DNA of 64,000 nt from Bryobacterales bacterium (lineage in GTDB: Bacteria > Acidobacteriota > Terriglobia > Bryobacterales > Bryobacteraceae). The stretch is from contig JADJWL010000004.1 of the NCBI GenBank assembly GCA_016716385.1, positions 248,001-312,000 on the forward strand. Direction: 5' to 3'. Of this stretch, positions 1-7,014 are shown one piece after another (position 1 is the first letter of the stretch; the number at the start of each line of letters is the position of its first letter). Both the position numbers and the translations under genes were made by a program. Under the pieces are notes generated by a model. It was not told the DNA's origin. It saw only the letters and a list, made by a program, of their open reading frames with translations, and ran no database searches.

Positions 1-57
1 ACCCCGGGTGAAGGGGCGGCGTTTCTGGTCCGTCTTCCGGTGCTGCACGGTTCCTGA
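1..57 (+). CDS. C-terminal tail of a sensor histidine kinase (5' truncated by window edge)
   Basis: The first 18 codons read in frame to a TGA stop and end in GEGAAFLVRLPV. This closely resembles the last strand of the HATPase_c domain of histidine kinases (typically G-x-G-T/A-x-F-x-V-x-L-P). Only the last ATP-lid strand and a short tail (LHGS) are visible, so domain order and sensory input cannot be judged. The next gene starts about 40 bases later behind its own TACACT hexamer, so the two need not be cotranscribed. The call rests on one short motif and is moderate at best. Confidence 0.5.
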   Translation, partial: TPGEGAAFLVRLPVLHGS

Positions 58-71
58 CCGGCCTTTTCCGT

Positions 72-77
72 TACACT
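72..77 (+). promoter_or_regulatory. Candidate -10 hexamer TACACT for the polysaccharide cluster
   Basis: TACACT lies 18 bases before the ATG of the Wzt-like gene, predicting a transcript start near position 84 and a leader of about 12 bases. No Shine-Dalgarno is visible before that ATG. The same hexamer class precedes several other first genes of this window. No convincing -35 was seen. Confidence 0.35.
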
Positions 78-95
78 GATTTGGTACCCCCGCCG

Positions 96-1412
96 ATGGC
101 GCAGATCGTATTCGACCGAGTCTCGAAGAGCTACCCCATTTACGAAGCCCCGGGCGACCGCCTCAAAGAGCTGGTCTCGCCGCGCCGCGTCCGCTACCAC
201 AAAGACTTCTGGGCGTTGAGCGACGTCAGCTTTGAAGTGCAACGCGGCGAGACGTTTTGCGTGATCGGCGAGAACGGTTCGGGAAAGAGCACGATGCTGC
301 AGATTGTCGCCGGCATCCTGCACCCGACCTCTGGCACAGCGAACATCAGCGGCCGCGTGTCGGCCCTGCTCGAACTGGGCTCGGGGTTCAATCCGGAGTT
401 CTCCGGACGCGACAACGTCTACCTCAACGCCGCAATTCTTGGGTTTTCCACGAAGGAAATCGACCGCCGCTTCAAGGAGATTGAAGACTTCGCCGAGATC
501 GGCGAGTTTATCCACCAGCCCGTCAAGACGTACTCGAGCGGAATGGCCGTCCGCCTGGCGTTCTCCGTCGCCATCCATGTGGACCCGGAGATCCTGCTCG
601 TGGATGAGGCGCTAGCCGTGGGCGACATCTACTTCCGCCAGCGCTGCATGCGCAAGGTGCATGAACTCCGCTCGCGCGGGGTGACGATCCTGTTCGTTTC
701 GCACGCCGTGGGCGACGTCAAGGCTATCGGCGACCGCGTGATGTGGCTTGACGGCGGCAAGATGGTCGACATCGGCGAGCCGGATGCCGTCGTCGCCAAG
801 TACCTCGCGGCCATGGTGGAGAAGGACTCCACGTACCTGTCGCTCAAGAAGACCCGTCCCGCCGCCGCCGCCGGACGCAGCCAGGCGCCGGAGGTGGTCG
901 AGCATATCCCCAACGTTGACCACCGCTACGGCGACGGGCGGGCGGAGATCCTCGGCGTCGCTGTGCTCGACCCACAGGGCCGTCCGCTGCACCTGATGGA
1001 GCCGCAGTCGCGGATTGTCGTCCGAATCAGCGTCCGCGCGAAGGACCAAGTCCCGATGCCGATCGTCGGCTTCATGATGCGGAATCATCTCGGCGTCGAC
1101 TTTTCCGGGACCAACACGAGCCGCGAAGGATACGAACTCCCGCCCATGGAGCCCGGCGATGTGTTCACAGTGGACTTCCACGTCGATATCCCCGAACTCT
1201 ACCCGGCGTCGTTCTCGTTTTCCCCCGCGATCGCCGACGGCACGCTGCTCGGCTACACGATGTGCGACTGGATCGACAACGCCGTCGCCCTGCAGATCGG
1301 CCATTCGGAGGGTCCCGTCTACGGCTATATGCACCTGCCGTGCCGCGTCGAACTGAACGCGCGGCTGCTCGAGCCGGAGAAGGCAGGCGAGCGGGAGTTG
1401 TCCGTTGGCTGA
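96..1412 (+). CDS. Wzt-like polysaccharide ABC exporter ATPase with C-terminal carbohydrate-binding domain
   Basis: Cytoplasmic ATPase subunit of an ABC-2 polysaccharide exporter (O-antigen/capsule type). Residues 1-245 form the nucleotide-binding domain: Walker A GENGSGKST (about 58-66), ABC signature YSSGMAVRLAF, Walker B ILLVDEALAVGD and the H-loop in FVSHAVGDV. The N-terminal pattern DRVSKSYPIYEAPGDRLKE is typical of the Wzt/TagH family. After a linker, residues about 265-425 look like the Wzt C-terminal beta-sandwich, which in E. coli O8/O9a recognises the modified chain end before export. The ATG was preferred over an upstream TTG because homology starts there. The membrane partner (Wzm) is not in the window. 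The stop overlaps the next gene by 8 bases, implying translational coupling with the methyltransferase. Confidence 0.9.
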   Translation: MAQIVFDRVSKSYPIYEAPGDRLKELVSPRRVRYHKDFWALSDVSFEVQRGETFCVIGENGSGKSTMLQIVAGILHPTSGTANISGRVSALLELGSGFNPEFSGRDNVYLNAAILGFSTKEIDRRFKEIEDFAEIGEFIHQPVKTYSSGMAVRLAFSVAIHVDPEILLVDEALAVGDIYFRQRCMRKVHELRSRGVTILFVSHAVGDVKAIGDRVMWLDGGKMVDIGEPDAVVAKYLAAMVEKDSTYLSLKKTRPAAAAGRSQAPEVVEHIPNVDHRYGDGRAEILGVAVLDPQGRPLHLMEPQSRIVVRISVRAKDQVPMPIVGFMMRNHLGVDFSGTNTSREGYELPPMEPGDVFTVDFHVDIPELYPASFSFSPAIADGTLLGYTMCDWIDNAVALQIGHSEGPVYGYMHLPCRVELNARLLEPEKAGERELSVG

Positions 1413-2670
1413 GTTTACCGGCGAGCGGGTGATTCCCGGCGAGGTCGACGAAGACCTGCTCAACGAACATCTCGCGCGGTATTTCTTCGCGGCGCCGCTG
1501 GTGGCAGGACTGCGCGTGCTCGACGCCGGCTGCGGCGCCGGGTACGGTTCCGCGGAACTCGCGGGAACCGCCGCGCACGTCACCGGCTGCGACTGCGCGC
1601 CCGAGGCAATCCAGTACGCGCGCAGCCACTACAGCGCTCCCAATCTCGCGTTCGCCGACGGCGATTGCCTGGCGCTACCCGTCGCCGATGCGTCTGTCGA
1701 CGCGGTCGTGGCATTCGAAGTGATCGAGCACCTGGAAGACTGGCGCGGCTTTCTTGCCGAGACCCGGCGCGTTCTGGCTCCGGAGGGATTCCTGCTGGTC
1801 TCGACCCCGAATCGTCTCTACTACGCCGAGGCGCGCCGGGACGCCGGCCCCAATCCGTTCCATTGTCATGAGTTCGAGTTCGAGGAGTTCCGCGCTGAAC
1901 TGCAGGCGTACTTCCCGCACGTGACGCTCATGATGGAGAATCACGCAGCCTGTGTCGCCTTCCAGCCGGTGGGCGGAAACGGCGACGCGGCGATCCGGCT
2001 GGGCGTTCCCGGAGCGCCGGAGGAGGCGCACTTCTTCGTCGCTGTCTGTTCGGCGGTTCCGCAGCCGCCGCCGCACCCGTTCGTCTTCGTGCCGTCCACC
2101 GCCAATGTCCTGCGCGAGCGCGAGCGGCACATTGCCAAACTCACCTCTGAACTTGCCCGCAAGGACGAATGGCTGGAAACTGCCAAAGCAGACCTGTCCG
2201 CCCTGCACGTCGACCATCAGAAGCTGCTTGCCATGTACCGTGCCCAGGCGGACGATCTCGCCGCAAGGACCCGCTGGGCCGAAGCGCTCAGCCGCGATCT
2301 CGAAGAGCGGGGCGCCCGCGTGAACGTCCTGCAGGACGAACTTGCAGCCGAACAGGCGGCGGCCCGCGAGACCGTCGCGGCGTACGAGGACACAGTGGCG
2401 CGGCTCGAAGAGGAGAATGTCCGGAAGACCGAATGGGCCCGGCAGACCGAAGAGCGTCTTACAGCGGAACTCACGGCGAAGGCCGGGGAACTCGCCCGCT
2501 GCGTCGCATTTCTGCAGGAGACCGAAGGGCACCTCGAGGAACGGACGCGCTGGGCCCTCGATCTGGACCGCCAGGTGGGCGCGCTGACGGACCGGCTGAA
2601 CCTCGTGCGCGCCTCACGCTGGGTGCGCGCCGGTCGCAAGATTGGATTGGGACCAGCGCTGGACTCCTGA
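1405..2670 (+). CDS. SAM-dependent methyltransferase with long C-terminal coiled coil
   Basis: Class I SAM methyltransferase (Methyltransf_11 type) followed by an extended coiled coil. Motif I is VLDAGCGAGYGSAEL (residues 38-52); the acidic motif GCDC and FEVIEHLEDW follow, with LLVSTPN as the post-II strand. From about residue 232 to 405 the chain is an almost uninterrupted run of heptads rich in E, R, A and L. It ends in a basic segment, SRWVRAGRKIGLGP, that could bind membrane. A TTG start is used, overlapping the Wzt-like gene, with a GGGAG ribosome site upstream. The architecture recalls WbdD, in which a methyltransferase sits on a coiled-coil ruler that sets O-antigen chain length; this is inference because the substrate is unknown and no kinase domain is present. 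Confidence 0.85.
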   Translation: MAEFTGERVIPGEVDEDLLNEHLARYFFAAPLVAGLRVLDAGCGAGYGSAELAGTAAHVTGCDCAPEAIQYARSHYSAPNLAFADGDCLALPVADASVDAVVAFEVIEHLEDWRGFLAETRRVLAPEGFLLVSTPNRLYYAEARRDAGPNPFHCHEFEFEEFRAELQAYFPHVTLMMENHAACVAFQPVGGNGDAAIRLGVPGAPEEAHFFVAVCSAVPQPPPHPFVFVPSTANVLRERERHIAKLTSELARKDEWLETAKADLSALHVDHQKLLAMYRAQADDLAARTRWAEALSRDLEERGARVNVLQDELAAEQAAARETVAAYEDTVARLEEENVRKTEWARQTEERLTAELTAKAGELARCVAFLQETEGHLEERTRWALDLDRQVGALTDRLNLVRASRWVRAGRKIGLGPALDS

Positions 2671-2671
2671 C

Positions 2672-5043
2672 ATGCGGTTTCTCGCCCGTCTGCTGCGGTC
2701 GCTCCCGCTGCTGATCCTGTCTCCCCTGTTCTTTGTCCTTTCCGCGCTCGGTCTCTTCGGCACCGACATCCTGTGGCGCCTGTCCGGCCGCAGGCGCCTT
2801 GGCGCGGACACGCCTCCCGACAAATCGGCGGCGTCGGTCGTCATCCCCAACTGGAACGGCCGCGAGTTACTCGAGACGTTTCTCCCTTCGGTGGAGGCCG
2901 CGCTCTCCGGGAACCCTCGCAACGAGATCGTCGTGGTCGACAATGGCTCCACCGACGGCAGCGCCGCCATGCTGGCGGAGAAGTTCCCGCGCGTCCGTGT
3001 GCTGGCGCTCGACAGGAACCTCGGTTTCGGCGGCGGATCGAACGCCGGCTTCCGCGCCGCCGCCAACGACATCGTCGTGCTGCTCAACAACGACATGCGC
3101 GTCGAGCCCGGCTTCCTCCAGCCCCTGCTCGACGGCTTCCAGGACGAAACCGTGTTCGGGGTGTCGTGCCAGATCTTCTTCAGCGATCCGGCGAAGGTGC
3201 GCGAAGAGACCGGGTTGACGCAGGCCTGGTGGGAGGACGGCGCGCTGCGGGTGCGGCACCGCGCCGACGACGCCATCGGCGAGATCTACCCGTGCTTCTA
3301 CGCCGGCGGAGGCTCGTCCGCTTTCGACCGGCGCAAGTTCCTTGCGCTGGGCGGCTTCGATCCTTTGCTCCATCCGTTCTACTTCGAAGACACGGATCTC
3401 GGTTTCATGGCCTGGAAGCGCGGCTGGAAAGTGTTCTACGAGCCGCGAAGCGTTGTCTATCACGAGCACCGCGGCACGATCGGACGGAAGTTCCGCCAGG
3501 AGCAGATCGAGGCGGTTCTCAAGAAGAACGCCGCGCTCTTCTGCTGGAAGAACATTCACGAGCCCGGCCGCCTGGCGGCGCATCTTGTCTACCTCTGGGC
3601 GGGTTCGCTCGTGAGCCTTGTGTTCGGCGACGCCAACGGACGGCCCAATCTCGCGGCGATGGGATGGACGTTCCTGCAGCTTCCTGGCGCGATGGCTGCG
3701 CGCTGGCGCGCACGGAATCTCGCCGCGATCTCAGATACGGAGGCCTTTCGGCGCCCACTGGGCGGTTACTTCCGTGACCGGTTCCATCCACTCGATCCAG
3801 CTCCCGCGAAGCCGCGCGTTCTGTTCGTCTCGCCGTATCCGATCCTGCCCCCGGCGCACGGCGGAGGCGTCTTCATGTTCCAGACGCTCCGCGAACTGGC
3901 GCGTCTCACGGAGGTCCACGTGGTGGCTTTGCTGGATCACCCCGACCAGATCCCCGCCAACGAAGAGTTGAACCGGATCTGCGCGTCGGCGTCGTTCATT
4001 GTGCGGATGACGGGCCGCGAACGGGAGGTCGGGTCGATCACGCCCCACGCCGTCCGCGAATTCAGCAACCCTGATCTCGACTGGCTGCTGCACCGGCAGA
4101 TCTACACGCGGCGGAGCGATGTGCTGCAACTCGAGTACACGCCGCTTGGCCAGTACATCGGCGCCTACGACCGCCTGGCGGCCGTGCTGTTCGAACACGA
4201 TGTGTACTTCCAGTCGATCGCCCGCGGCCTCAAGCATACCCGCGGCTTCATCTCATCGCTTGCGGCGCGGTTCGAGTATCTGCGGGCTCTCCGCTACGAA
4301 CTGCGCATGCTGCCGCGCAGCGACAGGGTGCAGGTCTGCACGCGCGAGAACAAGGAGTATCTGGCGTCCTTCCTGCCGAAACTGGAGCCGAAACTTGTCG
4401 AGGGACAGCGGGCGGGAATCGACACAACACAATACGTTTTCCCGCCCCGCGGGACGCGCCAGCCGGGTACCATGCTGTTCCTGGGCAGCTTCCGGCACCT
4501 CCCGAACCAGGTCGCGCTTGAATGGTTCGCCCGCCAGGTGCTCCCCCACATCGTGGCGGCGCGTCCGGATGCGAAACTCGTCGTGATTGGCCCCGATCCG
4601 CCACCGCCGCACGCGTTTGCCGACTGCGGTCCGGCCATCGAATTTCTTGGTTTCGTCGAAGACATCCGGCCGGCTCTCGAGCAGATGGACGTGTTCGTCT
4701 GTCCAATTCTGCATGGCTCGGGCGTCCGGGTGAAACTGCTCGAGGCGTTCGCCGCCGGGATCCCCGTCGTCTCAACGTCTATCGGCGCCGAAGGACTGGC
4801 GCGCGTGGATGGGGAATTCTGCCGGCTTGCCGACGAACCCGAAGCCTTCGCCCGCAGGGTGATCGAGGTCTTTGACGATCCGGCCGGCGCCGCCGGGATG
4901 GCCCGGCGGGCGCGGACGGAGGTGGGCAGAACTGGGACATGGCCGTGCTCACCCGCCGGCTGCTGGATAGCTTTCGCGAGGTCCTCGCCGAAAAGAGAGC
5001 CTCAGGCCGCCACGACGGCCCGGTTCCGCATTCGCATCAATAG
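2672..5043 (+). CDS. Bifunctional glycosyltransferase, GT2 + GT4 fusion (single-base frameshift near the 3' end)
   Basis: Two glycosyltransferases in one chain, probably adding sugars to the exported polysaccharide. After an N-terminal hydrophobic helix, residues about 55-290 are a GT-A fold GT2 enzyme: SVVIPNWNGRELLETFLPS, VDNGSTDGS and the LNND metal-binding motif, as in rhamnosyltransferase WbbL. Residues about 385-760 are a GT-B fold GT4 enzyme starting at RVLFVSPYPILPPAHGGG, with the donor-site LLEAFAAGIPVVST. The open frame as sequenced runs into nonsense after RRARTEVG. Adding one base near 4927 restores NWDMAVLTRRLLDSF, a normal GT4 end, with a TAG at 5041-5043. That corrected end is used here. 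The restored tail overlaps the 3' end of the convergent PEP-CTERM gene by about 40 bases. Confidence 0.85.
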
Positions 5044-5760
5044 TAACAGGCCCGCTCCGCACAGAAGCAGCGTCGTGGTCTCCGGGACCTCGGAGGTGAT
5101 CGGCGGGTCTTCGGTCTCGGCCACCTGGCCGAATGCGACATTGTCCAGCAACAGTCTCCCGCTGCTGGAAATGGTTGGGTAATAGAGGTAGATGGTGCGG
5201 ATCTCCTCGTCCGAGGTGATGCCCCAGAACCCGACGCCACCGCCGGGCGCCGCCGTCGAGACTGTATCCCATGCGCTGCCCACACCGGGAGTCGTGGTCA
5301 GCGCGCCGCTGCCCGGATCGTCCGTACCGGTCTCCAGCCTGATGTAGACGCTGTGCGAGGTCGACCCGGTGAACCGGAAATCAGTCCCTACTGAGTAGAT
5401 GCCGGGCGACAGGTACACCACAACCCGGCGGTGGGTATTCGCGGACGCGGGTCCGGCCAGGTACTGGTTTCCGGCGCCCCAGTCGAAGTTCGACTGGTTC
5501 CAGATGGATACCCCGCTGCTCGAGAACTGGTTCGTGTACCCGTCGAAAGCCGTGTCGACAACGGTGTCGTCGTCGGTATCCAGGTAAATCTGTGTCCCGC
5601 TGCCACTTACGCCCGTAAACGTAATCAGAGTGATCGCTTCGGTGGCGGCTTCCCATTCGCTGCGGAGATCGAACTCTTGAAGGATCGCTCCCTGCGCGGA
5701 GACGCCTCCCGCCAGCACGCTCAGTCCGAGGAACGAGCGCAAGAAGATATTGAAGTTCAC
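5002..5760 (-). CDS. PEP-CTERM sorting-domain exported protein
   Basis: Secreted protein of 252 residues. A signal peptide (FLRSFLGLSVLAGGVSAQG) leads a beta-rich, Ser/Thr/Gly-rich body of unknown function. The C-terminus is a PEP-CTERM-type tripartite signal: VPET (a variant of VPEP), a hydrophobic helix TLLLCGAGLLLLM and a basic tail MRMRNR. Such tails are processed by exosortase and usually occur in organisms that make extracellular polysaccharide, consistent with the adjacent export cluster. No exosortase is in the window. The start is GTG with a GGGAGG ribosome site 8 bases upstream. The gene converges on, and its last codons overlap, the repaired glycosyltransferase end. Confidence 0.8.
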   Translation of the reverse strand: MNFNIFLRSFLGLSVLAGGVSAQGAILQEFDLRSEWEAATEAITLITFTGVSGSGTQIYLDTDDDTVVDTAFDGYTNQFSSSGVSIWNQSNFDWGAGNQYLAGPASANTHRRVVVYLSPGIYSVGTDFRFTGSTSHSVYIRLETGTDDPGSGALTTTPGVGSAWDTVSTAAPGGGVGFWGITSDEEIRTIYLYYPTISSSGRLLLDNVAFGQVAETEDPPITSEVPETTTLLLCGAGLLLLMRMRNRAVVAA

Positions 5761-5837
5761 GAGTGAACCTCCCTTGTTTCAAGATGATTCAGAGATGGTG
5801 CGGAAAGAGAACGGACCGCGAGCGGGATGGCGCGAGG

Positions 5838-5905
5838 CGAGCTATCCCACGCTGGGTGTGAACCCTGGACTTCTGCTTACCAGGAAGTAGTGGGGATAGC
5901 TCGCG
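5838..5905. repeat. Inverted repeat in the 5' region of the PEP-CTERM gene
   Basis: CGAGCTATCCCAC (5838-5850) is mirrored by GTGGGGATAGCTCG (5890-5903) with one extra G, giving a 13-bp stem around a 39-base spacer. It sits between the divergent upstream side of the PEP-CTERM gene and the 3' end of bacterioferritin. It could be a bacterioferritin transcript terminator (no long T run), an operator or a small structured RNA. Function unknown. Confidence 0.45.
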
Positions 5906-5942
5906 GTTTCTCTCAGACGTGTATCAAAAAAGTACGGGGAAC

Positions 5943-6419
5943 TCAGTCTTCTTCGTGCATCTGCTGGGACAGATACTTCTCCATGCCAATCTCTTCAATC
6001 ATGTGCAACTGAGCTTCGAGCCAGTCGGCGTGCTTCTCTTCGTCCACCAGGATCCGCTCGAACAACTGCCGGGACCCGTTGTCGCCCACTTCGACCGCCG
6101 TCCGGATGGCGGCATTCAGACGTGGGATAGCGTCCATCTCGAGGCGCAGGTCGTTCTCCAACTGGGCTTTCACGTTCGCACCGACGCGGATCGGAAACAG
6201 ATCCGTCATGTTCGGCGTGCCTTCGAGGTAGAGAATCCGCTCGATCAACTCGTCGGCGTGCTTCATCTCCTCAATCGATTCCTTGCGGTTATACGCCGCT
6301 AACCGGAGATAGCCCCAGTTGTGATCCATCCTGCTGTGCAGAAAATATTGATTGATCGCGGTGAGTTCCGCTTTCAGGCACTCGTTCAAGTCGGCGAGAA
6401 CTCTCTCATTGCCCTTCAT
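5943..6419 (-). CDS. bfr: Bacterioferritin
   Basis: Iron-storage protein of 158 residues, the usual family length; it oxidises Fe(II) at a di-iron centre and stores iron in a 24-subunit shell. All canonical ferroxidase ligands are present at standard positions: E18, E51, H54, E94, E127 and H130. Met52, the inter-subunit haem ligand of true bacterioferritins, is also present. The ATG has no visible ribosome site; instead a TACACT hexamer ends 8 bases upstream, predicting a transcript that begins one base before the ATG. No ferredoxin (bfd) neighbour is present. Confidence 0.96.
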   Translation of the reverse strand: MKGNERVLADLNECLKAELTAINQYFLHSRMDHNWGYLRLAAYNRKESIEEMKHADELIERILYLEGTPNMTDLFPIRVGANVKAQLENDLRLEMDAIPRLNAAIRTAVEVGDNGSRQLFERILVDEEKHADWLEAQLHMIEEIGMEKYLSQQMHEED

Positions 6420-6426
6420 GGACGTC

Positions 6427-6432
6427 AGTGTA
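6427..6432 (-). promoter_or_regulatory. Candidate -10 hexamer TACACT for a near-leaderless bfr transcript
   Basis: Read on the minus strand, TACACT is followed by 7 bases and then the bfr ATG. Standard -10 geometry puts the transcript start one base before the start codon. No Shine-Dalgarno lies in the gap. Confidence 0.4.
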
Positions 6433-6539
6433 GCACGGCGCCAGCTAGGGCCATAACCTTAGTCCGGGTGGCAGTACCGATCCTTCTGGCCCGGCCAAGA
6501 GTCCTATTGCCCGGGACTTGGCATCCTGATATTCTGCAA

Positions 6540-7007
6540 TTGCCAGGGGTATCAGCCCAAGGCGAAGGTGAGGCCTGGAAATTGATCGTTGCTGCTGTGG
6601 TCCTCATAGTCTCGGTGTTCTTCTTCATCTACTGGTTCCGCTACGTGTGTCTCCTCATCCTGGAGAGCCGGCGGGAGGGGCGGGCGGCTCAGGAGATGGC
6701 ATCGAGAATCCGTTTGCATTTCTTCCAGGTCGACCGGCAACTTGAAGAGAATCAGCCTGTTGCCTCGCTTGACCGGCTGGAAGTGCTGCTCCAGGAGGAC
6801 TATCGCCTGCTGCGTGACGTTCTGGATCAGAGTGCCGGCGGGAGATCCATTGAGAACCAGCTCATGGCCTTGGATTACCATGTCCTGCGGTTGTGGTACC
6901 GCCTCACGCGGGTGGTAGCCCCGGTCAGCGCCCGTGCCAGCCTCCGCCAGATGAGCCGCATCCTCGGTTTCTTCGCGACCGTGATCTGTGAGGAGTCCGG
7001 CACGTAG
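6540..7007 (+). CDS. Single-pass membrane protein of unknown function
   Basis: Unrecognised protein of about 155 residues. One strong transmembrane helix near the N-terminus (KLIVAAVVLIVSVFFFIYWF, then YVCLLIL) is followed by a cytoplasmic-looking helical domain with charged heptad-like stretches (HFFQVDRQLEENQPVASLDRLEVLL). No enzyme motif is visible. The start is uncertain: TTG at this position gives a short N-terminus before the helix, while a TTG 14 codons later or a GTG 24 codons earlier are alternatives. The frame is open well upstream but there overlaps bfr antisense. The gene converges on trpEG, with stops 7 bases apart. Codon usage looks coding; function cannot be assigned. Confidence 0.5.
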   Translation: MPGVSAQGEGEAWKLIVAAVVLIVSVFFFIYWFRYVCLLILESRREGRAAQEMASRIRLHFFQVDRQLEENQPVASLDRLEVLLQEDYRLLRDVLDQSAGGRSIENQLMALDYHVLRLWYRLTRVVAPVSARASLRQMSRILGFFATVICEESGT

Positions 7008-7014
7008 TGTAACG

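Noticed and set aside
612..1629. Long open frames antisense to the Wzt-like and methyltransferase genes
   Set aside because: Arg/Ala/Gly-rich shadow frames expected in GC-rich DNA; no family resemblance, and they lie opposite clearly coding sequence.
2642..2671. TTG start ten codons upstream for the GT2-GT4 fusion
   Set aside because: It would overlap the methyltransferase end by 29 bases, and the ATG at 2672 directly precedes the hydrophobic N-terminal helix.
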